The position numbers were made by a program, and so were the translations under genes. DNA of 6,667 nucleotides, taken from Bacteroidales bacterium. Its GTDB lineage: Bacteria > Bacteroidota > Bacteroidia > Bacteroidales > UBA4181. The stretch's first letter is position 1. Every line of letters begins with the position of its first letter. Positions 1 through 6,011 of the stretch are shown here, piece by piece. The notes beneath the pieces were generated by a model, which worked only from the letters and a program-made list of their open reading frames with translations, had not been told where the DNA came from and made no database searches. The stretch is taken from assembly GCA_031260845.1 (NCBI GenBank), contig JAISKR010000175.1, positions 1-6,667 on the forward strand. The letters are read 5' to 3'.

Positions 1-1
1 A

Positions 2-451
2 ATGACAGTCAATGCGGATAAATCTGTAAGTCTGCATATTGAGGTTGCCACAAATGAAGCAGAAGTGAAGCGGACAGCCAACGTAACGATCACTACCAAA
101 TCGGCAGAAAAAGGCGATAGAGTGACATTCAGAGAGATTTCCGTAGAACAGGATTTGCGCCTTCCCGTTCCGTTTATCGTGGTGGATGATGCGGACAAAA
201 CCGTGACTTTTACAGGTAAAGCAGGCGATAAGACCATCATCGTAAGCGCTAATCGCGAAGTGGAGGCAACATCGTCGGAACCTTGGTGTACGCCAACGAT
301 GACAGTCAATGCTGACCAATCTGTAAGTCTGCGTATTGAGGTAACCAAAAATGAAGACAATACGCAACGGACAGCCGAGGTAACGATTGTTACCCAACCG
401 GCAAAAACCGGTGATGAAACCACATCTCTTGTAATTTCGGTGGAACAGGAT
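2..451 (+). repeat. In-frame tandem repeat encoding BACON domains, 297-bp period
   Basis: Positions 2-154 and 299-451 align without gaps at an offset of exactly 297 bases (99 residues). Similarity is clearest at the 5' end, where roughly 50 of the first 57 bases agree, and it falls off toward the S-V-E-Q-D end of each unit. The unit between the copies completes a BACON domain. The DNA-level similarity suggests a fairly recent internal duplication or gene conversion. More copies could lie upstream of the window. Confidence 0.85.
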
Positions 452-895
452 GTGGCGCCACAAGACCTTGAAAAAGACAAATGGACGATTGCAGCATGTA
501 ATAACTCGTGGTCAGCATTGCCTGTGGACAGAATATTAGACGGCAATGCAGCCACAATATGGCACACCGACCCCGCGCTTAATTTCACTACCGACCCGAT
601 TGTGGCAGTCATTGACTTTAGCAAACCATTGAAAATAAGCGGTATTCTGTTCTCAAACGCCACTGATGCTGCTCCTGATTTGCGTGACAACACACCGAAA
701 CACGTTAAGTTTGAAGCCAGCGATGACCAGGTGACATGGACGGAAATACTCGACTTGGAGGTGCCCCGAATATACACCGAGCAAACCCTGCCTTGCGACA
801 GAGTGAGCACTGGTCAGTATCTGAGGCTCACTATCTATACAGGTTGGAATGCTGCCGGCACTTGGACTTATCTTGGGGATTTATCAATTTATTGA
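2..895 (+). CDS. BACON-repeat and F5/8 type C (discoidin) domain protein, 3' part
   Basis: This is the C-terminal 297 residues of a larger, probably surface-exposed carbohydrate-binding protein. The ATG at position 2 is not a credible start: the same Met-Thr-Val-Asn-Ala-Asp sequence recurs at residue 100 inside the next repeat, so the reading frame must enter from upstream. Residues 1-51 are the second half of a BACON-like Ig fold. Residues about 58-150 form a complete one, with the typical SSEPW segment, an N-x-x-x-x-R-T-A-E-V-T-I strand and a closing S-V-E-Q-D. Residues about 160-297 match a discoidin/F5/8C domain: W161, the ILDGNAATIWHT signature (178-189), a VIDFSKPLKISGI strand, an S-D-D-Q-V-T-W turn and the final YLGDLSIY strand. 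By family knowledge such proteins sit at SusE/F or surface-glycan-binding positions in Bacteroidota loci. The bound sugar cannot be deduced. The next gene starts 14 bases downstream, so the two are probably co-transcribed. The N-terminus and any lipoprotein signal lie outside the window. Confidence 0.85.
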   Translation: MTVNADKSVSLHIEVATNEAEVKRTANVTITTKSAEKGDRVTFREISVEQDLRLPVPFIVVDDADKTVTFTGKAGDKTIIVSANREVEATSSEPWCTPTMTVNADQSVSLRIEVTKNEDNTQRTAEVTIVTQPAKTGDETTSLVISVEQDVAPQDLEKDKWTIAACNNSWSALPVDRILDGNAATIWHTDPALNFTTDPIVAVIDFSKPLKISGILFSNATDAAPDLRDNTPKHVKFEASDDQVTWTEILDLEVPRIYTEQTLPCDRVSTGQYLRLTIYTGWNAAGTWTYLGDLSIY

Positions 896-909
896 TTGAT
901 ATTTAAAAT

Positions 910-1932
910 ATGAAAATACAAATCCGAATTATTCTATTTTTCTGTATTGCTGTTTGTGTTCAGTTCGCTGAAGGGAAAACCATTGATTTCCACTTCAATG
1001 CTGTCGGGATATTTAAAATCATGCAGGTAACGGATACCCATATCATAGCAGGTTCGGAACATTCGCAAAAAAGTATTGATATGCTCAATACGGTACTTGA
1101 TGCCGAAAAGCCCGATTTTGTGATGCTTACAGGTGATATTGTAACCGGAAAGCCTTTTAAGCCGGGGTTTGACATGATAATGGAGCCGATAGTGAGCCGC
1201 AAAATACCTTGGGCTTTGATATTCGGCAACCATGACCACGAGCAGGATTTGACCTACGAACAGTTGGCTGAACTCATCGAAGCGTATCCGTACAATACAG
1301 GAAAAATGCAGGCTGTGCCGGAAGTATCGGGTTACGGCAATTATACGCTCGAAATAAAAGGACACAATAAACAAAAAACAGAAGCGGTATTGTATTGCAT
1401 GGATTCACATTCGTATTCTTCCATCGGGCGTTATGATTGGCTTGCATTCAATCAAGTGGAATGGTATCGCCGACAGAGCGACCTGTACACCGGCGCAAAT
1501 GACGGAAAACCATTGCCTGCATTGGCATTTTTCCATATTCCGTTGCCGGAATATAAAGAAGTGAATTTGGACAAAATGACCGGCATGAAACGGATGGGCG
1601 AAAGTCCGCCGGATGTAAATTCGGGTATGTTCCTTGCAATGCTCGAAAAAGGCGATGTGATGGGCGTATTTGTTGGACACGACCACGCCAATGATTATAT
1701 TTTCAATCATTTCGGCATAGCCTTGGCTTACGGACGCTTTTCAGGTAACCTGAATACGAGTTACAGTACTGTGGTTTACGGCGTTCGTCAACGCTATTCA
1801 ATTGATTTCCCAAACGGTGTTCGCATCATCGAACTCACCGAAGGACAACGTGGATTTGATACGTGGATAAGGTTGAATGATAATACCGTAATCAATAAAG
1901 TGCGAACTGTTGAATCATACGTAAATGAATAA
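910..1932 (+). CDS. Exported calcineurin-like metallophosphoesterase (Dcr2-like)
   Basis: A 340-residue protein with a Sec signal peptide (basic MKIQIR, hydrophobic core about 7-18, likely cleavage near residues 20-22) and a full set of two-metal phosphoesterase motifs. These are D-T-H (D42, H44), G-D (D76), G-N-H-D (N107, H108), a mid-protein histidine in FFHIPLPEY (H209) and G-H-D-H (H257, H259). The segments EKPDFVMLTGD, KIPWALIFGNHDHE, NQVEWYRRQS, FFHIPLPEY and GVFVGHDHANDY with the AYGRFSGN tail resemble, from memory, the eukaryotic/bacterial Dcr2-like purple-acid-phosphatase-related branch. It probably hydrolyses a phosphate monoester outside the cytoplasm; the substrate is unknown. The start is supported by the signal peptide and an AT-rich leader (ATATTTAAAAT) with no Shine-Dalgarno, as is usual in Bacteroidota. 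The 3' end overlaps the next gene by 8 bases. Phosphodiesterase activity is an alternative. Family assignment is strong; substrate assignment is not possible. Confidence 0.92.
   Translation: MKIQIRIILFFCIAVCVQFAEGKTIDFHFNAVGIFKIMQVTDTHIIAGSEHSQKSIDMLNTVLDAEKPDFVMLTGDIVTGKPFKPGFDMIMEPIVSRKIPWALIFGNHDHEQDLTYEQLAELIEAYPYNTGKMQAVPEVSGYGNYTLEIKGHNKQKTEAVLYCMDSHSYSSIGRYDWLAFNQVEWYRRQSDLYTGANDGKPLPALAFFHIPLPEYKEVNLDKMTGMKRMGESPPDVNSGMFLAMLEKGDVMGVFVGHDHANDYIFNHFGIALAYGRFSGNLNTSYSTVVYGVRQRYSIDFPNGVRIIELTEGQRGFDTWIRLNDNTVINKVRTVESYVNE
1925..1932 (+). other. 8-base stop/start overlap (ATGAATAA) suggesting translational coupling
   Basis: The lipoprotein ATG (1925-1927) lies before the phosphatase TAA (1930-1932), in a different frame. 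Both genes are otherwise intact and each has its own export signal, so this is not a frameshift within one gene. Such overlaps usually indicate translational re-initiation and coordinated synthesis of the two products. Confidence 0.85.
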
Positions 1933-4054
1933 AATAGGATTGTTATTGATGCTTTTGCTGTTGTCGGTTGCCTGCAATAAAGAACCGGCGCCGGCGCCCG
2001 TTGTCGTTCCGCCGAAAGAGGCGAAGTACGAATATCTGATGTTTAATCAGTCGTCGGCAGCACATTTGTCGGTCACAAAAACCGGCGACTATTCCTATAA
2101 GATTGAAACGACCGCGGCAGACCCATATATCTCTACCGACCCGCTAAAAAAAGCACTCGCTGAAGATTCCATTATTCTTGCGTTTGAATACAAGAGCGCC
2201 AAAGGAGTGCAAAATGTTCAGATATTTTTCTGCCCGCCAACATCGGAGGCGCGTTCCATAAATAATTTGGATATAGCGCCTTCGACAAACTGGACAAACG
2301 GTTCATTCAATCTGAGGAAACCATTGGCAGATTTCGGATGGGGAAAGGCGGGCGAAACGCTACGTATGGACTTTGGCGCTGTTGCCGGAACGATAATTGA
2401 AATACGAAATATTCATTTTCGCGGAATAAACGACGAAGAGCAGCAAAAGGAAAATGCCGAACAGGATGCTGTAAAAAATGAACAGCAGGCGGCAGAAGAC
2501 ATTAAGACCTATTTATCAGCCGCATACCCCGCTCACATATCAGAAGTGCTTGCCGGACAGACCAAAATCACGGTACGGGGCATTTTTTCCGGCGAGGGCG
2601 CTTACAGTCTGTGCGAAATTACGCCATGGCAGGATGTAACACGGACAGAGATTTTTGCATACAAAACACTGCTTACCGGTTCGCCTTTCAGTTTGGATTT
2701 GGATAGATTGGTCACTCGCGAAGGCGTTACCTACGACCGGGTGCTGTCTAAATGGCTAATCGTCAAAGACGAGGGAAACAAAGACGCCATCGTTTCTCAT
2801 GCCCGTTATGCAGACGAAATCTATTCATCGCAAACACTTGTGCCCGGAGTGCTTGCAGGCAAAAAAGGACTTGCCGGATTCTTCAATCACGACTTGCAGC
2901 GTCAAGACCTCACCGACCTGAATATCAAAAGTGTTACCGTAAATGTTCCGTTCACGGGATATATGTATTCCACCGGCGGAAGCAACAGAATAACGCACAT
3001 TTACGGCGGAAAAACATGGTATTTCGACCGTGCGCAGATAGAAGCCATGGACAATACGCTCAAGGAATGTATCAACCGCAATATCGTTGTAGCGGGCATT
3101 ATTTTGGTACAAAAAGCGGCGGATTGTCCCGATGCAACTGTTGGCGCAACACTTCAGCATCCCGATTATTCATCGCAAGGCATCTACACCATGCCGAACA
3201 TAACCACGCCCGAAAGTGTGAATATGTATGCCGCAGCGCTTGATTTTCTGGCTACGCGGTATTGCCGCAGCGACAATCAATATGGACGTATCCATCACTG
3301 GATTATGCACAACGAGGTGGACGCCGGCGTAGTGTGGACGAATATGGGCGTTAATCGTGCCATGCCGGTGTATATGGAGACTTATGTAAAATCCATGCGA
3401 CTGTGTTACAATATAGTCCGCCAATATGACAGCAATGCAGAAGTATTCTGCTCTTTCGACCATTCTTGGGCAGCGCCGGTCAGCAACGGTGAATATGCCA
3501 CACTTGACATGCTTGATGCACTGAACAAATATTGTACGGCTGAGGGTGATTTTCAATGGGGACTGGCGCATCATCCGTATCCTCAGAACCTGCTTGAACC
3601 CAAGGTGTGGTTGGATACAGAGGCAACATTTTCCATGAACAGCAAGAAGGTGACATTCAAAAATCTTGAGGTGCTTGACAAATGGGTGAAACAGAGTGCC
3701 AACAAATACAAAGGCGCCGTCAAACGCAGCGTATGGCTTTCGGAAAACGGCATCAGTTCCAAATCGTATAATGACAACGACTTGAAAGAACAGGCTGCCG
3801 GATTCGCTTATGCATGGAAAAAAATCATCGCACTGGATGGCATTGACGGCATACAGTGGCACAACTGGTTTGACCATCCCACAGAAGCCGCCGACGGGTT
3901 GAGAATAGGACTGCGCACAGACCAACTTGTTGCCAAACCGGTATGGTTTCTGTATCAGGCAGCAGATACATCCGGTGAAGATGCCACCTTTGAACCGTAT
4001 AAAGCGGTAATCGGCATTTCCGACTGGAATATTATTCAAAATGTGTTTGATTGA
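1925..4054 (+). CDS. Lipoprotein with DUF5722-like putative clan GH-A glycoside hydrolase domain
   Basis: A 709-residue protein with a lipoprotein signal: hydrophobic run 5-15 and lipobox L-S-V-A-C with Cys17, followed by N-K-E and a Pro/Ala/Val linker (21-30). Residues about 37-168 look like a beta-sandwich, CBM-like module. Residues 169-195 are rich in Gln, Glu and Ala and probably form a short helix. Residues about 204-300 look like another beta-rich module. From about 310 to the end comes a domain I recognise as similar to DUF5722. It has TIM-barrel hydrolase signs: HHWIMHNEVDAG with Asn463-Glu464 (the Asn-Glu of clan GH-A acid/bases), AHHPYP (549-552), VWLSENGISS with Glu607 (nucleophile-like Ser-Glu-Asn-Gly) and IQWHNWFDHP (643-651). 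Catalytic roles are inferred; the substrate is unknown. A single acidic residue after Cys17 makes surface export possible but unproven. The start is fixed by the lipobox and the overlap with the phosphatase gene. It could instead be a non-catalytic barrel, but the two glutamates argue against that. Confidence 0.8.
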   Translation: MNKIGLLLMLLLLSVACNKEPAPAPVVVPPKEAKYEYLMFNQSSAAHLSVTKTGDYSYKIETTAADPYISTDPLKKALAEDSIILAFEYKSAKGVQNVQIFFCPPTSEARSINNLDIAPSTNWTNGSFNLRKPLADFGWGKAGETLRMDFGAVAGTIIEIRNIHFRGINDEEQQKENAEQDAVKNEQQAAEDIKTYLSAAYPAHISEVLAGQTKITVRGIFSGEGAYSLCEITPWQDVTRTEIFAYKTLLTGSPFSLDLDRLVTREGVTYDRVLSKWLIVKDEGNKDAIVSHARYADEIYSSQTLVPGVLAGKKGLAGFFNHDLQRQDLTDLNIKSVTVNVPFTGYMYSTGGSNRITHIYGGKTWYFDRAQIEAMDNTLKECINRNIVVAGIILVQKAADCPDATVGATLQHPDYSSQGIYTMPNITTPESVNMYAAALDFLATRYCRSDNQYGRIHHWIMHNEVDAGVVWTNMGVNRAMPVYMETYVKSMRLCYNIVRQYDSNAEVFCSFDHSWAAPVSNGEYATLDMLDALNKYCTAEGDFQWGLAHHPYPQNLLEPKVWLDTEATFSMNSKKVTFKNLEVLDKWVKQSANKYKGAVKRSVWLSENGISSKSYNDNDLKEQAAGFAYAWKKIIALDGIDGIQWHNWFDHPTEAADGLRIGLRTDQLVAKPVWFLYQAADTSGEDATFEPYKAVIGISDWNIIQNVFD

Positions 4055-4131
4055 AAATCATCTCGTTTTCTAAAAATACGCCTTGTCCCACTTATACTTA
4101 TAATATACCTTTCGGCTTTCAGCAAATCAAT

Positions 4132-4213
4132 AACCTCAAAAAATATCATTTTATACAGTTTTTTTATCAAATTTGACAGATTCAGGTTGTTTTTATTCTC
4201 TATCTTTGAGGTT
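4132..4213. repeat. 9-base inverted repeat AACCTCAAA / TTTGAGGTT flanking 64 bases
   Basis: The arms are 4132-4140 and 4205-4213 and are perfectly complementary. The right arm overlaps the last four bases of the -7 box. It could be a spaced regulator site or a weak long-range stem, but a 9-base match can arise by chance in an AT-rich region of this size. Confidence 0.35.
4201..4208 (+). promoter_or_regulatory. Bacteroidota-type -7 promoter element (TATCTTTG)
   Basis: TATCTTTG matches the Bacteroides -7 consensus TAnnTTTG exactly and lies 18 bases before the ATG at 4227, implying a very short leader. No well-spaced -33 TTTG is present: the nearest candidates are a TTTG at 4172-4175 (25-base spacer) and a TTG at 4187-4189 (11-base spacer), neither of them the usual 19-21. 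The call rests on the -7 box and its position alone. Confidence 0.5.
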
Positions 4214-4226
4214 TAAAATAAATAAT

Positions 4227-5984
4227 ATGAACAAAATCTTATTATTAAATCTTTTTATTATAAGCTCTCTGCTTGCCGGAGCACAGCATAAGCCTCACGT
4301 TTTCGGGAATGAATACAACAACAAAGTATTCCACGATTCGCGTGTACGTTCTTACATTGCCCCACAACGCATTGTGTGGAAATACGATGGCGGCGGCAAA
4401 CTAATCAACCATTTGGAAACGTTACTTGAGGGTAACCATAACGGACAAAGTGAACTGACTTCCAGAGATTTTACCATTATGAGCAGTACCGACAATGAAT
4501 ATCCTTCCGTCGTTCTTGATTTCGGAAAAGAAATACAAGGTGGTATCCAGATTGTTACTACGGCAACAGGCATGAATCGTGCCATAAAACTTCGGGTACG
4601 CTTTGGCGAATCGGTCAGCGAAGCCATGAGCGAGGTGGGCAAACAAGGCGCCACTAACGACCATGCCATGCGCGACTTCGTGATGGAAGTTCCCTGGTTG
4701 GGCGTTGCCGAAGTCGGCAACAGCGGCTTCCGTTTCGTCCGTATCGACCTGTTGGACCCCAATGTAAAATTAGGATTAAAAGAGGTGAATGCCATTTTTA
4801 CTTATCGGGATATTCCCTATCTCGGCTCATTCAAAAGCAATGACGAACGGTTGAACAAAATCTGGAGCACAGGCGCTTACACCGTACACCTCAACATGCA
4901 GGAATATATTTGGGACGGCATCAAACGCGACCGTTTGGTTTGGCTCGGCGACCTGCATCCCGAAGTGATGACCGTAAATACGGTTTTTGGCTATAACGAG
5001 GTGATTCCGAAGAGTCTTGATTTGGCGCGGGATATAACGCCGCTTCCCGGTTGGATGAACGGCATGTTTTCCTATTCGCTCTGGTGGATTATCATTCATC
5101 GCGACTGGTACCGTTATCAGGGAAATCTTGATTATCTGAAACAACAGCAACCGTATCTGACGGATTTGCTTGGCGCCTTGTTTAAAGAAGTCGATGCTTC
5201 CGGAAAACATGTCCGCACCGACGGTTTTCTCGACTGGCCCGCAAGTCCGAACAAGGAAGGCATCAAAGCGGGTATTCAGGCTTTGATGGTAACTGCTTTT
5301 CAGGCAGGCGCCGAATTGAGCCTTACGCTCGGCGATAAAGCATTGTCCGAAAAATGCTCCGAAACGGCAGCGCTGATGCAGAAAAATGTTCTTCCGCACA
5401 ACAATCTCAAACAAGCGGCGGCATTGATGGCGCTGGCGGACATGATGCCAGCCGGTCGAGCCAATGATGAAGTGATTAACGTAGGCGGCGCAAAGAATTT
5501 TTCCACGTTCTACGGTTATTATATGTTACAGGCGCAGGCAAAAGCGGGCGAATATCAGGCGGCAATAGATATTATCCGCAAATTCTGGGGCGGTATGCTG
5601 GATTTGGGCGCCACTACGTTTTGGGAAGATTTCAATTTGGACTGGACTGAAAACGCAGCAGGAATTACAGAAATAGTTCCCAAAGGTAAAGACGATATTC
5701 ATGCCGATTTTGGCGCTTATTGCTACAAACAATTGCGTCACAGCCTTTGTCACGGTTGGGCTTCGGGACCTACTTCGTGGTTGAGCGAACATGTTTTGGG
5801 CGTGCAAGTGGTTGAACCGGGATGTAAAGTCTTGAAAATCGAACCGCATCTGGGTGACCTCGAATGGGTGGAAGGCAGTTTTCCAACCCCTTACGGAACT
5901 GTTCAGATTAAACATGCCAAACAAAGTGACGGAAAAATCAAAACAACCGTAAATGCACCGAAAGGCGTAAAAATCGTAAAATAA
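4227..5984 (+). CDS. Exported GH78-family alpha-L-rhamnosidase, compact form
   Basis: A 585-residue glycoside hydrolase expected to release terminal alpha-L-rhamnose. The start at 4227 gives a clean signal peptide (MNKILLLNLFIISSLLAGAQ, likely cleavage after residue 19); an in-frame TTG at 4173 would add 18 residues ahead of it and is unlikely. A beta-sandwich of about 180 residues (around 25-195) precedes the (alpha/alpha)6 catalytic barrel (about 200-535) and a short C-terminal beta domain (VVEPGCKVLKIEPHLGDLEW onward). The acid-site motif D-G-I-K-R-D-R-L-V-W-L-G-D spans D230, D235 and D242 and aligns in spacing with Asp567/Glu572/Asp579 of Bacillus RhaB, recalled from the literature, with Asp at the general-acid position. 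GATTFWEDF (461-469) contains Glu467, the likely base, and LCHGWASGP (507-515) is typical of the family. It lacks the extra N-terminal Ig-like module that begins the next gene's product. Family membership is strong; enzymatic specificity is inferred. Confidence 0.9.
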   Translation: MNKILLLNLFIISSLLAGAQHKPHVFGNEYNNKVFHDSRVRSYIAPQRIVWKYDGGGKLINHLETLLEGNHNGQSELTSRDFTIMSSTDNEYPSVVLDFGKEIQGGIQIVTTATGMNRAIKLRVRFGESVSEAMSEVGKQGATNDHAMRDFVMEVPWLGVAEVGNSGFRFVRIDLLDPNVKLGLKEVNAIFTYRDIPYLGSFKSNDERLNKIWSTGAYTVHLNMQEYIWDGIKRDRLVWLGDLHPEVMTVNTVFGYNEVIPKSLDLARDITPLPGWMNGMFSYSLWWIIIHRDWYRYQGNLDYLKQQQPYLTDLLGALFKEVDASGKHVRTDGFLDWPASPNKEGIKAGIQALMVTAFQAGAELSLTLGDKALSEKCSETAALMQKNVLPHNNLKQAAALMALADMMPAGRANDEVINVGGAKNFSTFYGYYMLQAQAKAGEYQAAIDIIRKFWGGMLDLGATTFWEDFNLDWTENAAGITEIVPKGKDDIHADFGAYCYKQLRHSLCHGWASGPTSWLSEHVLGVQVVEPGCKVLKIEPHLGDLEWVEGSFPTPYGTVQIKHAKQSDGKIKTTVNAPKGVKIVK

Positions 5985-6011
5985 TCGTAGAATAATGACA
6001 AAACAGGAACC

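Larger units (their letters stand above)
4055..4226 (+). other. AT-rich intergenic region preceding the rhamnosidase genes
   Basis: This 172-base gap is the only sizeable non-coding stretch in the window. I see no convincing intrinsic terminator for the upstream gene. It contains a T-rich run (about 4160-4167), a TAnnTTTG element (4201-4208), a 9-base inverted repeat (4132-4140 and 4205-4213) and a weaker TAnnTTTC sequence at 4106-4113. No small ORF or RNA gene is evident. It probably separates two transcription units or adds an internal promoter for the rhamnosidase genes. Confidence 0.6.

Noticed and set aside
1925..1932. Frameshift joining the phosphatase and lipoprotein into one protein
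   Set aside because: The phosphatase motif set is complete and the second protein has its own lipobox, so they are two intact genes that overlap.
2752..3243. Alternative-frame + strand ORF of 163 codons
   Set aside because: It overlaps the lipoprotein frame, is rich in Arg, Cys and Gln, and has no plausible domain; it is a shadow frame.
3170..4039. Long antisense open frame (289 codons) within the lipoprotein gene
   Set aside because: It lies fully opposite a well-supported coding region, shows no recognisable domain or signal, and has a Cys/His/Phe-rich composition typical of a shadow frame.
4048..4060. Small hairpin TGATT-GAA-AATCA at the lipoprotein stop, considered as a terminator
   Set aside because: The stem is only five AT-rich pairs, includes the stop codon, and lacks a clean downstream T-run.
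4173..4178. TTGACA resembling a sigma-70 -35 box
   Set aside because: Bacteroidota primary sigma factors use a different consensus, and the spacing to TATCTT is 22 bases with no good TATAAT.
4173..4226. In-frame TTG start adding 18 residues to the compact rhamnosidase
   Set aside because: It would place a polar, non-signal segment ahead of a textbook signal peptide and would begin upstream of the -7 box.
4827..5414. Antisense ORF of 195 codons opposite the compact rhamnosidase
   Set aside because: No domain, no export signal or start context, and the sense strand carries the GH78 catalytic motif across this stretch.
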